From assembly GCF_002160055.1 (NCBI RefSeq), contig NZ_NFJV01000016.1:24717-88716 (forward strand): 64,000 nucleotides of DNA, given 5' to 3'. The position numbers were made by a program, and so were the translations under genes. Source of the stretch: Mediterranea sp. An20. Its GTDB lineage: Bacteria > Bacteroidota > Bacteroidia > Bacteroidales > Bacteroidaceae. Below, in pieces: positions 35,383-44,070 of the stretch (its first letter is position 1; each line of letters begins with the position of its first letter). The notes beneath the pieces are model-generated. The model made no database searches. It saw only the letters and a program-made list of their open reading frames with translations, and was not told the origin of the DNA.

Positions 35383-38300
35383 AAGTAAGTTTTTTCATCG
35401 ACAGGCCTGTATTTTCGGCCGTCATATCCATATTGATAGTCATCGTGGGACTCATCGGCTTAACGATGCTTCCTATCGATCAGTATCCACAGATAACGCC
35501 GCCGGTGGTGAAAATCAGCGCCTCTTATCCGGGTGCCAGTGCCCTGACCGTATCTCAGGCTGTTGCCACTCCCATCGAGCAGGAACTGAACGGTACACCC
35601 GGTATGCTTTATATGGAATCAAACAGTTCCAACTCCGGAGGATTCTCTGCTACTATTACGTTTGATATCTCGGCCGACCCCGATTTGTCTGCCGTCGAGA
35701 TTCAGAACCGTGTGAAACTGGCCGAATCCCGTTTGCCGGCCGAGGTGGTGCAGAATGGCATTGAGATAGAAAAGCAGGCTTCCAGCCAGCTGATGACTAT
35801 CTGTCTGACTTCCAATGACCCGAAATTTGATGAAATCTATTTGAGTAACTTCGCTACGCTGAATGTGCTCGACCTTTTGAGACGTATTCCGGGTGTGGGA
35901 CGTGTGTCGAACATCGGTAGCCGTTATTATGCCATGCAGATTTGGGTGGACCCTGCCCGCCTGGCTAATTATGGCTTGACGGTACAAGACGTGCAGAATG
36001 CATTGAAAGACCAGAACCGTGAGTCGGCAGCCGGTGTGCTGGGCCAGCAGCCCGTGACGGGGTTGGATTTCACTATTCCCATTACAGCTCAGGGGCGTCT
36101 GTCAAGTGCGGCCCAGTTCGAAGAAATTGTACTTCGTGCCAATGCCGACGGTTCTATGATTCGTATGCGCGATATTGCCCGTGTGTCTCTGGAAGCTCAG
36201 TCCTATAATACCGAAAGCGGTATCAATGCCGGGAATGCAGCGATTCTGGGCATTTATCTTTTGCCAGGTGCCAACGCCATGGAAGTAGCCGATAATGTAA
36301 AGCAGGCGATGGAGGAAATCAGCCGTACTTTCCCCGAAGGCATGAAATATGAAATTCCTTTCGATATGACCACTTATATCTCGGAATCTATTCACGAGGT
36401 GTATAAGACGTTGTTCGAGGCACTGTTTCTGGTGATAGTAGTGGTATTCCTCTTTTTGCAGAGTTGGCGCGCTACACTCATTCCGTTGGTGGCTGTCCCG
36501 ATCTCTCTGATAGGTACGTTCGGTTTCATGCTGATATTCGGCTTCTCACTCAATATCCTTACTTTGCTGGGATTGGTTTTGGCCATCGGTCTGGTGGTGG
36601 ACGATGCCATCGTGGTGGTAGAGAACGTAGAACGTATTATGGAAGAGGAACATCTTAGTGCATACGAGGCTACTAAGAAGGCTATGAATGGCTTGACCAG
36701 TGCTCTGGTAGCAACCTCCATGGTATTGGCTGCTGTGTTCGTTCCGGTAAGTTTCTTGTCAGGCATTACGGGACAGCTTTATCGCCAGTTTAGTGTGACC
36801 ATTGCCATTTCTGTGCTGCTCTCTACGGTAGTGGCCCTGACGTTGAGTCCGGTAATGTGTTCGCTCATTCTGAAGCCTACGGACTCCAATAAGCCTAAGA
36901 ATCGGGTATTCCGTACCATCAACCGTTGGTTAGACTTTGGTAACAGCAAATATCTGAAAGGTATCAAGAGCGTTATTAAGCATCCTAAGCGGGTAGGCAT
37001 AGGTTTCTGTATGGTGTTGATAGCCATATTTGTCCTTTATCGGTTGATTCCTACCAGTTTCCTCCCGACAGAAGACCAGGGATATTTTACCGTGGAGTTG
37101 GAGATGCCGGAAGGCACGACACTTGAGCGGACCCGTGAGGTTACTAATCGGGCCATTCATTTCCTGATGGAAGATCCTTCTGTAGAATATGTGCAGAATG
37201 TGACAGGTACCAGTCCGCGTGTCGGTACCAGCCAGGCACGTTCTCAGTTGACTGTTATTCTGAAAGAGTGGAAAGAGCGTGACGATACCACTATTGATGA
37301 AATCATGGCTCATGTAAGTCGTGAACTGACGGAGTATCCAGAATGTAAGTTCTATATCTCTACTCCGCCTGTTATTCCCGGCCTAGGTACCTCTGGCGGT
37401 TTTGAAATGCAGCTGGAGGCCCGTGGTGATGCTACTTATGAGAACCTGGTGCAGGCGGCCGATACGTTGATGTATTATGCCTCGCAATGCAAGGAGTTGA
37501 GTAATTTGTCGTCTTCGTTGCAGGCCGAAATACCGCAGTTGTATTTTGATGTAGACCGCGATAAAGTGAAAATGCTTGGTGTACCGATGGCTGATGTATT
37601 CAATACAATGAAAGCGTATACGGGGTCTGTCTACGTGAACGACTTTAATATGTTCAACCGTATTTATCGTGTTTACCTGCAGGCCGATGCTCCTTACCGT
37701 GAACATCGGGATAACATTAGTCTGTTTTTTGTGAAAGGTAGCGACGGCGCCATGATACCTCTCACGGCGTTGGGCAATACGGAATATACTACAGGTCCGG
37801 GTAGCATCAAGCGCTTCAATATGTTCAACTCAGCTGTGATTCGTGGAGAAGCGGCTCAGGGGTATAGCTCAGGTCAGGCGATGGAGGTTATCGAACAGAT
37901 TGCCCGCACTCATTTGCCGGATAATATCGGTGTGGAATGGAGTGGTTTGTCTTATCAGGAGAAACAGGCGGGAGGACAGACTGGTACCATCTTGGCTTTG
38001 GTATTCCTCTTTGTGTTCCTTTTCCTTGCCGCTTTATACGAGAGTTGGAGCATTCCTGTGGCAGTGTTGCTCTCTTTGCCCGTGGCGGCGTTGGGAGCGT
38101 ATATTGGCATCTCGATTTGTGGATTGGAGAACGATACTTATTTTCAGATTGGTCTGGTGACTCTGATGGGTCTGGCTGCGAAGAACGCGATTCTGATTGT
38201 GGAATTTGCCAAAGATGAGGCTGATGCCGGACAGAACGTTTTCAAAGCTGCTTTGCATGCGGCCCATTTGCGCTTCCGTCCTATCTTGATGACTTCTCTG

Positions 38301-38489
38301 GCCTTTATTCTTGGTATTTTGCCCATGGTGATAGCTCATGGGCCGGGAGCAGCCAGCCGTCAGTCCATTGGTACGGGTCTGTTCTTTGGCATGATTATGG
38401 CTGTGATTGTAGGCATCGTGCTTATCCCCTTCTTCTTTGTGATGATATATAATGTGCAGAACAAACTTCAGAGAAAGAAAGTAAAATGA
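35379..38489 (+). CDS. RND multidrug efflux permease, HAE1/AcrB type
   Basis: A 1036-aa proton-driven pump with twelve transmembrane segments and two large periplasmic loops. Typical sequence: FFIDRPVFSAVISI at the N-terminus, SASYPGASALTVSQAV, and the proton-relay segment in TM4 with LGLVLAIGLVVDDAIVVVENVERIM (two consecutive Asp). FVPVSFLSGITGQLYRQFS and the C-terminal GLAAKNAILIVEFAK complete the HAE1 pattern. Substrates probably include antibiotics, bile salts or dyes. Overlaps both neighbours by 4 bp, so translation of all three genes is coupled. Confidence 0.97.
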   Translation: MKVSFFIDRPVFSAVISILIVIVGLIGLTMLPIDQYPQITPPVVKISASYPGASALTVSQAVATPIEQELNGTPGMLYMESNSSNSGGFSATITFDISADPDLSAVEIQNRVKLAESRLPAEVVQNGIEIEKQASSQLMTICLTSNDPKFDEIYLSNFATLNVLDLLRRIPGVGRVSNIGSRYYAMQIWVDPARLANYGLTVQDVQNALKDQNRESAAGVLGQQPVTGLDFTIPITAQGRLSSAAQFEEIVLRANADGSMIRMRDIARVSLEAQSYNTESGINAGNAAILGIYLLPGANAMEVADNVKQAMEEISRTFPEGMKYEIPFDMTTYISESIHEVYKTLFEALFLVIVVVFLFLQSWRATLIPLVAVPISLIGTFGFMLIFGFSLNILTLLGLVLAIGLVVDDAIVVVENVERIMEEEHLSAYEATKKAMNGLTSALVATSMVLAAVFVPVSFLSGITGQLYRQFSVTIAISVLLSTVVALTLSPVMCSLILKPTDSNKPKNRVFRTINRWLDFGNSKYLKGIKSVIKHPKRVGIGFCMVLIAIFVLYRLIPTSFLPTEDQGYFTVELEMPEGTTLERTREVTNRAIHFLMEDPSVEYVQNVTGTSPRVGTSQARSQLTVILKEWKERDDTTIDEIMAHVSRELTEYPECKFYISTPPVIPGLGTSGGFEMQLEARGDATYENLVQAADTLMYYASQCKELSNLSSSLQAEIPQLYFDVDRDKVKMLGVPMADVFNTMKAYTGSVYVNDFNMFNRIYRVYLQADAPYREHRDNISLFFVKGSDGAMIPLTALGNTEYTTGPGSIKRFNMFNSAVIRGEAAQGYSSGQAMEVIEQIARTHLPDNIGVEWSGLSYQEKQAGGQTGTILALVFLFVFLFLAALYESWSIPVAVLLSLPVAALGAYIGISICGLENDTYFQIGLVTLMGLAAKNAILIVEFAKDEADAGQNVFKAALHAAHLRFRPILMTSLAFILGILPMVIAHGPGAASRQSIGTGLFFGMIMAVIVGIVLIPFFFVMIYNVQNKLQRKKVK

Positions 38490-39907
38490 AAGTAAAGTCT
38501 TTAGTTAAATATGTATTCCGGCCTGCCGTATGTATCCCGGCTACTCTTTTATTGCTGAGCGGATGTCAGATAGGTAAACATTACACCCGGCCGGATTTGG
38601 AACTTCCTTCTACTCTGACTATGGATGGCATGGTGGAAGATTCTGCTTCCATAGCCGATTATTCGTGGGAAGCGATTTATCCTGATACTCTTTTGCAGGG
38701 ACTGATTCGTAAGATGTTGGATTATAATAAAGATTTGTTGATGGCTGACGCCACTGTAAGAGAGCAGGCCGCTTTGAAGCGCATAGACTGGGCCAATATG
38801 CTTCCGCAAATTGGTCTTCGCATCTATGGAAAGAAAGAAGCCGATAATTACGGAGGGCACAGTTATGATGAGGATAACCAGTTTGATTTAAAAGCCACCA
38901 TATCTTGGGAGTTGGATTTGTGGGGAAAATTGCGTTGGCGACGTGATGCCAGTCTGGCCGATTTCCTGGGGTCCATAGAAAACAGGCGTGCTTTGCAAAT
39001 GAGCTTGATTGCGCAGGTTGCCCAGGCCTATTTTGAACTGGTTGCTTTGGATAATGAACTGTCTATTGTTCGTCAGACTGTAGACGCCCGCCGCGAAAGC
39101 CTGCATCTGGCCCGAATCCGATATGAGGGTGGTCTGACTTCCGAGGTAGCTTTCCGTCAGGCGCAGGTGGAGTTGGCACGAACAGCTACTTTGGTGCCGG
39201 ATCTGGAACGGCAGATTACGTTGAAGGAAAACGAACTGGCTTTTCTGATAGGAGATTATCCACATAATATTGAGCGTGCGCCTCTTCCTCAGGAAGTGAA
39301 TTTTCCCAGTTCCTTACCGGTAGGTTTGCCGAGTACCTTGCTGGAGCGCCGTCCGGATGTCAGGGAAGCAGAACAGGCTCTTATTGCAGCTAATGCCGAA
39401 GTGGGTGTGTCATTAACGAGTATGTTCCCGAGCTTGTCCTTGACGTCCCAGTTGGGTGCGGAAAGTGCTGAAGTGAAAGACATCCTTGAGTCGCCTTATC
39501 ATCTGATTGCCGGTACGTTGTTGCAGCCTATTCTGGGTTGGGGCAAAAACCGTGCCCGCCTTAAGGCCAGCAGGGCAGCTTTTGAGCGCGCTACTTATGC
39601 CTACGAGAAAGTGGTGCTTGCAGCTTTTCGGGATGCATACGATGCCATTGCCACTTTCAACAAGATGAAAGAGATTTACCAGACGCGTCTTTCTTTGGAG
39701 CGTTCATCCAAATCTTCGCTGGAGCTTGCCCAATTGCAATATGTCAACGGTGCTATTGCTTATATGGATTTGCTTGATGCACAGCGTACTTATTTGGATG
39801 CACAGATTAGTTTGAGCAATGCCGTGCGCGACCGCCAGTTGGCATTGGTAAATGTCTATAAGGCTTTGGGCGGTGGCTGGACACCCGAAGACCGAATGTC
39901 ACGCTGA
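38486..39907 (+). CDS. Outer-membrane efflux factor, NodT/OprM-type lipoprotein
   Basis: 473 aa with a lipoprotein signal ending LLLLSGCQIG (Cys near residue 27) and KHYTRPDLELP, followed by two outer-membrane-efflux repeats (coiled-coil helices around LRIDWANMLPQIGL-like and RYEGGLTSEVAFRQAQ; second repeat LQYVNGAIAYMDLLDAQRTYLDAQ). LPVGLPSTLLERRPDVREAE is a typical NodT signature. It forms the TolC-like trimeric exit channel for the pump encoded upstream. Start overlaps the pump stop (ATGA). Confidence 0.95.
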   Translation: MKVKSLVKYVFRPAVCIPATLLLLSGCQIGKHYTRPDLELPSTLTMDGMVEDSASIADYSWEAIYPDTLLQGLIRKMLDYNKDLLMADATVREQAALKRIDWANMLPQIGLRIYGKKEADNYGGHSYDEDNQFDLKATISWELDLWGKLRWRRDASLADFLGSIENRRALQMSLIAQVAQAYFELVALDNELSIVRQTVDARRESLHLARIRYEGGLTSEVAFRQAQVELARTATLVPDLERQITLKENELAFLIGDYPHNIERAPLPQEVNFPSSLPVGLPSTLLERRPDVREAEQALIAANAEVGVSLTSMFPSLSLTSQLGAESAEVKDILESPYHLIAGTLLQPILGWGKNRARLKASRAAFERATYAYEKVVLAAFRDAYDAIATFNKMKEIYQTRLSLERSSKSSLELAQLQYVNGAIAYMDLLDAQRTYLDAQISLSNAVRDRQLALVNVYKALGGGWTPEDRMSR

Positions 39908-39927
39908 TATTGGCTTTGTATTCTTTC

Positions 39928-39961
39928 TTCGCCCCTGCGGTACATGGACCGTAGGGGCGAA
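39928..39961 (+). terminator. Hairpin after the efflux operon
   Basis: TTCGCCCCTGCGGT pairs with ACCGTAGGGGCGAA (one mismatch) across a 6-nt loop. No long T-tract follows, so it may be a factor-assisted terminator or a 3' stabiliser. Confidence 0.6.
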
Positions 39962-40114
39962 ATCGTGTTCATAAGTTCCGAATAAAGTGCCACTTCAGTT
40001 CCGGTTATAGAAAATGTAGGAGAATGTCTTGTGGAAAAACTTGTAAAGACGCTTACACATTAATATATAAGTATATGTGGCGGCTCCTAACCTCCCTATA
40101 AAAGGCTTGCTGCT

Positions 40115-40180
40115 TGTCGCTTGGCAGCGTGTTGCATATCGCTTGGCAGTATGCTGCATATCGCTTGGCAATTCGGTGGC
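40115..40180 (+). repeat. 22-bp imperfect tandem repeat array B
   Basis: Three 22-bp units (40115-40136, 40137-40158, 40159-40180). The first half of each is TRTCGCTTGGCA, and units 1 and 2 agree at 18-19 of 22 positions. This is the best-preserved array of the family. Confidence 0.9.
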
Positions 40181-40388
40181 TTTTCCATCTGCCGGGAAAG
40201 AAGCTTCAGGAGGCAGTTCCGCGTGGGGTAAAAAGAAGTCGCGTCCACCGCATCCGGTGTTTCGCATTTGTTTTAGACGGGAAATTTCAGGATAGTTTTT
40301 TCTCAGCCGGTTCAATCCGCTTCAGCCATTTTGCCGGCTCTGCAGGGTTCATTGGTGCACAGTGTCCGGTGGCTTCCGGAGGTAAATA

Positions 40389-40438
40389 CGCCCGGTTTGC
40401 AGAAAATCAGGGAAGTTTACCTCGCTGCAAACCGGGCG
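40389..40438. repeat. 14-bp perfect inverted repeat upstream of pfp
   Basis: CGCCCGGTTTGCAG (40389-40402) and its exact complement CTGCAAACCGGGCG (40425-40438), with a 22-nt loop, lie just before the pfp promoter. No T-tract on either side within a few bases, so a cruciform or operator is as likely as a terminator. Confidence 0.8.
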
Positions 40439-40462
40439 CTGAAGCAAAAAAAAGTCTGCCCG

Positions 40463-40494
40463 CTTGCATTTCTACCGGAAAAAAGCGAAATTTG
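40463..40494 (+). promoter_or_regulatory. Promoter of pfp
   Basis: TTG at 40464-40466, a 20-bp spacer and GAAATTTG at 40487-40494 (7 of 8 match to TAnnTTTG) lie 50 bp upstream of the start codon. Confidence 0.55.
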
Positions 40495-40543
40495 CAACGC
40501 TTTAGCAAGCAATTTTTTCTCACCTTTAATATAAGAAAGACAA

Positions 40544-42190
40544 ATGACTAAAAGTGCATTGCAAATCGCAAGAGCTGCCTATCAGCCCAAACTTCCGAAG
40601 GCGCTGAAAGGCAACGTGAAAGTCCAGGAAGGCGCAGCCACACAGTCGGTGGCCGACCAGGAAGAAATCCAGAAACTGTTTCCCAACACCTACGGCATGC
40701 CTCTTATTAAGTTTGAGGCTACGGACCAGCCCGTACAATGTCCTGCCATGAATGTAGGTGTCATCCTGTCTGGTGGACAGGCTCCGGGCGGACATAACGT
40801 TATCTCCGGTCTTTTCGATGGCATCAAGCGTATTCATCCCGAGAGCAAACTTTATGGCTTCCTCATGGGACCCGGCGGACTGGTAGATCACAACTATGTA
40901 GAACTGACGGCAGATATCATTGATGAATACCGTAATACGGGCGGTTTTGACATCATTGGTTCCGGACGTACCAAGCTGGAAAAGGAAGACCAGTTTGAGA
41001 AAGGTTACCAGATTCTTCAGCAGTTGGGCATCAAGGCATTGGTTATCATTGGTGGTGACGACTCCAACACGAATGCCTGCGTTTTGGCCGAGTATTATGC
41101 TGCCAAGAACTATGGAGTTCAGGTAATCGGTTGCCCCAAAACTATCGATGGCGACTTGAAGAATAACATGATTGAGACTTCGTTCGGCTTCGATACAGCT
41201 TGCAAAACTTATGCAGAAGTTATTGGCAACATTCAGCGCGATTGCAACTCTGCCCGCAAATACTGGCACTTCATCAAGCTGATGGGACGTTCGGCTTCTC
41301 ACATCGCTCTGGAATGTGCCTTGCAGACTCAGCCCAACATTTGTATCGTTTCCGAAGAAGTAGAGGCTAAAGACCTTTCGCTGGATGACATTGTAACAAA
41401 CATTGCACAGGTTGTGGCAGATCGTGCTGCCCAGGGCAACAACTTCGGAACAGTTCTTATCCCTGAAGGCCTCATTGAGTTCATCCCTGCCATGAAGCGC
41501 TTGATTGCAGAACTGAACGACTTCTTGGCTGCCAACGCTGAAGAGTTCGCTAAGGTCGATAAGGCAGAACAGCGTAATTATATCATCAGCAAGCTGACTC
41601 CTGAAAATGCAGCTATCTATGCCAGCCTGCCCGAAGGAGTAGCCCGTCAGCTCTCTTTAGACCGCGACCCGCATGGAAACGTACAGGTTTCTCTTATCGA
41701 AACAGAAAAACTGCTTTCTGAAATGGTAGGAACGAAGCTGGCTGAGTGGAAGAAGGAAGGTAAGTATGTGGGCAAGTTTGCGCCGCAGCACCACTTCTTC
41801 GGCTATGAAGGCCGTTGCGCTGCTCCTTCTAATTTTGATGCAGACTATTGCTATTCACTGGGATATGCAGCTTCTGCCTTGATTGCCAACGGAAAGACGG
41901 GTTATATGTCTTCTATCCGCAACTTGACAGCACCCGCTGAAGAGTGGATTGCCGGAGGTGTGCCTATCACCATGATGATGAATATGGAGCGTCGCCATGG
42001 CGAGATGAAGCCTGTTATCCAGAAGGCTTTGGTTAAGCTGGACGGTGCGCCTTTCAAGGCATTTGCCGCCCAACGTGATAAGTGGGCCAAAGAAACGGAC
42101 TACGTTTATCCCGGTCCTATTCAGTATTTCGGTCCGACAGAAGTCTGCGACCAGCCTACCAAGACTTTGCAGTTGGAACAGCAGAAGTAA
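40544..42190 (+). CDS. pfp: Diphosphate-fructose-6-phosphate 1-phosphotransferase
   Basis: A 548-aa PPi-dependent phosphofructokinase of the long plant/Bacteroides type. It interconverts fructose-6-phosphate and fructose-1,6-bisphosphate using pyrophosphate, reversibly, in glycolysis. Active-site blocks: [31 protein letters not shown] (the Asp that favours PPi over ATP) and [10 protein letters not shown]. It is a single gene with its own promoter and a clear terminator. The start at 40544 is the first ATG after the promoter. Confidence 0.96.
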   Translation: MTKSALQIARAAYQPKLPKALKGNVKVQEGAATQSVADQEEIQKLFPNTYGMPLIKFEATDQPVQCPAMNVGVILSGGQAPGGHNVISGLFDGIKRIHPESKLYGFLMGPGGLVDHNYVELTADIIDEYRNTGGFDIIGSGRTKLEKEDQFEKGYQILQQLGIKALVIIGGDDSNTNACVLAEYYAAKNYGVQVIGCPKTIDGDLKNNMIETSFGFDTACKTYAEVIGNIQRDCNSARKYWHFIKLMGRSASHIALECALQTQPNICIVSEEVEAKDLSLDDIVTNIAQVVADRAAQGNNFGTVLIPEGLIEFIPAMKRLIAELNDFLAANAEEFAKVDKAEQRNYIISKLTPENAAIYASLPEGVARQLSLDRDPHGNVQVSLIETEKLLSEMVGTKLAEWKKEGKYVGKFAPQHHFFGYEGRCAAPSNFDADYCYSLGYAASALIANGKTGYMSSIRNLTAPAEEWIAGGVPITMMMNMERRHGEMKPVIQKALVKLDGAPFKAFAAQRDKWAKETDYVYPGPIQYFGPTEVCDQPTKTLQLEQQK

Positions 42191-42235
42191 AAGAAGTCGT
42201 TTTTTTCGACAGTTATCTTCTGATATATACAGGGG

Positions 42236-42264
42236 AAAGGGCAGAGTAATCTGCCCTTTCTTTT
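42236..42264 (+). terminator. pfp terminator
   Basis: AAAGGGCAGA and TCTGCCCTTT form a perfect 10-bp stem with a GTAA loop, followed by CTTTT. Confidence 0.92.
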
Positions 42265-42294
42265 AATCTTATCCGATTTAGTATAAAGGAATAT

Positions 42295-43191
42295 ATGGTT
42301 TCTAAGACAACCCGGTCTTCTCGTGGTAAAGGAAAAGCGCCAGTCCGGCGTTCTTCTGTGCCCAAAAAGCAAAAAGGGAAAAAGTCAGTTAAAGCATCAG
42401 CATCGGTATATGTGATGCCGGTATGGTTGCGCAATGTGCTGGCTGGTATTCTTATCTTGCTCTTTTCTGCGGGATTCTATTATTTTTTTATCCGTCCTTA
42501 TGCTTATCGCTGGAAACCATGCTACGGATTTAAGGGGTATGGCGTTTGTTTGCCTTCTCATTATGAGGTTCATGGCATAGATATTTCGCATTATCAGGGA
42601 GATATTGATTGGAATCTTTTGGCTCGTCAGCAGCAGGAGCGTTTTCCTATCCGCTTTGTGTTCATGAAAGCGACGGAAGGCGGCGACCATAGCGATGAGA
42701 CTTTTGCTTCAAATTTTGCCGAAGCCCGCCGTCATGGGTTTATCCGGGGTGCTTACCATTTTTTTATACCACGTACAGATGCGATTCAGCAGGCCGATTT
42801 CTTCATTCGTACCGTGCGTCTGGACTCTGCCGATTTGCCTCCTGTCTTGGATGTGGAAACAACGGGCAATAAGAGTGCTGCTGAATTGAAGCGTGCGGTA
42901 AAGACTTGGTTGGACCGGGTGGAACAACACTATGGAGTAAAGCCCATTTTGTATACCTCTTACAAATTCAAGTTGCGTTATCTCAACGATTCCATTTTTA
43001 ATTCCTATCCCTATTGGATTGCCCATTACTACGTCGATTCTGTCCGTTATGAAGGACCTTGGCATTTCTGGCAACATACAGATGCCGGTGTGGTGCCGGG
43101 CATTGAGGGAAATGTAGACCTGAATGTCTTTAACGGAAGTTTGGAGGCGTTAGACTCCCTGACACTCCAGGTTGCCAGTGAAAGCAGATAG
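42295..43191 (+). CDS. GH25-family lysozyme, membrane-anchored
   Basis: 298 aa: a basic cytosolic N-terminus (SSRGKGKAPVRRSS, PKKQKGKK), one transmembrane helix (VLAGILILLFSAGFYYFF) and a GH25 domain. Catalytic acids are seen in HGIDISHYQGDIDW and in PVLDVETTGN; FMKATEGGDHSD and GAYHFF are further GH25 blocks. It cleaves the MurNAc-GlcNAc bond of peptidoglycan; here it faces the periplasm from an inner-membrane anchor. The highly basic tail is unusual for a secreted lysozyme but common in Bacteroides versions. Confidence 0.93.
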   Translation: MVSKTTRSSRGKGKAPVRRSSVPKKQKGKKSVKASASVYVMPVWLRNVLAGILILLFSAGFYYFFIRPYAYRWKPCYGFKGYGVCLPSHYEVHGIDISHYQGDIDWNLLARQQQERFPIRFVFMKATEGGDHSDETFASNFAEARRHGFIRGAYHFFIPRTDAIQQADFFIRTVRLDSADLPPVLDVETTGNKSAAELKRAVKTWLDRVEQHYGVKPILYTSYKFKLRYLNDSIFNSYPYWIAHYYVDSVRYEGPWHFWQHTDAGVVPGIEGNVDLNVFNGSLEALDSLTLQVASESR

Positions 43192-43236
43192 CCTGTAAGT
43201 GCCTTTCTGACAGGTATTCTGCCTCCTGTGTGCTGC

Positions 43237-43324
43237 GGCATACTATGTCGTCGGGTGCCTATATAGATGCAGCCGGCTCCTACGCTATGGGCAGTCGGCT
43301 TCTGATAGCGTGGAAGTTCGCATG
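43237..43324 (+). repeat. 22-bp imperfect tandem repeat array E
   Basis: Four 22-bp steps (43237-43258, 43259-43280, 43281-43302, 43303-43324). ATGGGCAGTCGGCTTCT and TAGCGTGGAAGTTCGC match the family core; the first unit is strongly decayed. The array ends 44 bp before the -7 box of the next gene. Confidence 0.65.
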
Positions 43325-43367
43325 AGATTTCCGGGCACATCATATACCGTATGTGGAAGATAAATTT

Positions 43368-43375
43368 TATCTTTG
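43368..43375 (+). promoter_or_regulatory. -7 element of the DMP19-like gene
   Basis: TATCTTTG, 39 bp upstream of the ATG at 43415. It lies across the in-frame upstream start at 43373, which is therefore not used. Confidence 0.5.
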
Positions 43376-43414
43376 CGCCGCCAAATCCCGGCAAGAACTT
43401 ATAAACCGATTGTT

Positions 43415-43912
43415 ATGATAGAAGTAACCGACGAATCTTTGCGGCGTGCCGCATCTGAAGGCATGGATGCTTTCATCATGGTGTTTACCGAGGCCTATGG
43501 ACGTGCCACCGGTGGCACCCTGACTGCCGAAACCATGCCGCTGCTCACTTTACCGCAACATGCCTTGCTGGCTTATGTCACCTTGCGCGACGAGCTGATG
43601 GAGGGAGGGTTCTGCCAGCTCATCCAGAATGGTTACGGAGCTTACATTTTTCATAACCCTTTTGCCCGCGTATGGCGCGACTGGGGGGTAGGTGATCTGA
43701 CTAAACTGGTGTATGCCGCCCGAAAGATCTATGATGTGCATCGCGCCGACCTGGAGCGTGAACGCACCGACGAGGAGTTTATGGCCATGTATGAACAATA
43801 TGAAGCTTTCGACCCTCTGGAAGACGAGTTCCTGGAGCATGAAGAGGAGTGGACTTCGCTGGTGGCTGCTTATGTAGACGGACATATAGAGGATTTTGCA
43901 CAGGTTGTGTGA
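43415..43912 (+). CDS. DMP19-like (DUF4375) acidic protein
   Basis: A 165-aa acidic cytosolic protein: MIEVTDESLRRAASEGMDAF, AYVTLRDELMEGGFCQLIQNGYGAYIF, AYEAFDPLEDEF-like end (QYEAFDPLEDEFLEHEEEW). GGFCQLIQNGYG and the closing acidic Asp-Pro-Leu-Asp/Glu segment match the DUF4375/DMP19 family, whose Neisseria member is a dsDNA-mimic protein binding transcription factors; others are uncharacterised. The true start is set by the -7 box at 43368. Function here is not known. Confidence 0.78.
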   Translation: MIEVTDESLRRAASEGMDAFIMVFTEAYGRATGGTLTAETMPLLTLPQHALLAYVTLRDELMEGGFCQLIQNGYGAYIFHNPFARVWRDWGVGDLTKLVYAARKIYDVHRADLERERTDEEFMAMYEQYEAFDPLEDEFLEHEEEWTSLVAAYVDGHIEDFAQVV

Positions 43913-44036
43913 GACTGGAAATGTTATTTTCTGTTAATATTTCTGCTTCCTTGCAGTATTTCAATAAACTTTCCATTTTACTCTCAAAAACAGCAAAAAA
44001 CAACGGTGCATTTTATCTAAATAGAAAAATAATGTC

Positions 44037-44044
44037 TAATTTTG
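44037..44044 (+). promoter_or_regulatory. -7 element of the NigD-like gene
   Basis: TAATTTTG, 27 bp upstream of the ATG at 44071, fits TAnnTTTG. It excludes the long in-frame extension that begins at 43849 inside the preceding gene. Confidence 0.55.
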
Positions 44045-44070
44045 CAAACCTAAAATTAAAGAAAGAACAA

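Larger units (their letters stand above)
39908..40543. other. Intergenic region oprM-like/pfp
   Basis: A gap of 636 bp. From left: a GC-rich hairpin after the efflux operon (39928-39961), an isolated AAAGTGCCACTTC block (~39984) related to the array at 60867, the 22-bp array B (40115-40180), a 14-bp perfect inverted repeat (40389-40438) and the pfp promoter (40463-40494). The small minus frame at 39995-40315 spans the repeats and is not accepted as a gene. Confidence 0.65.

Noticed and set aside
39995..40315. Minus-strand 106-aa frame
   Set aside because: It runs through the 22-bp array, has no recognisable domain and an improbable composition.
43849..44070. Long N-terminal extension of the NigD-like protein
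   Set aside because: It overlaps the DMP19-like gene and lies upstream of a -7 box. A perfect lipoprotein signal starts at 44071.
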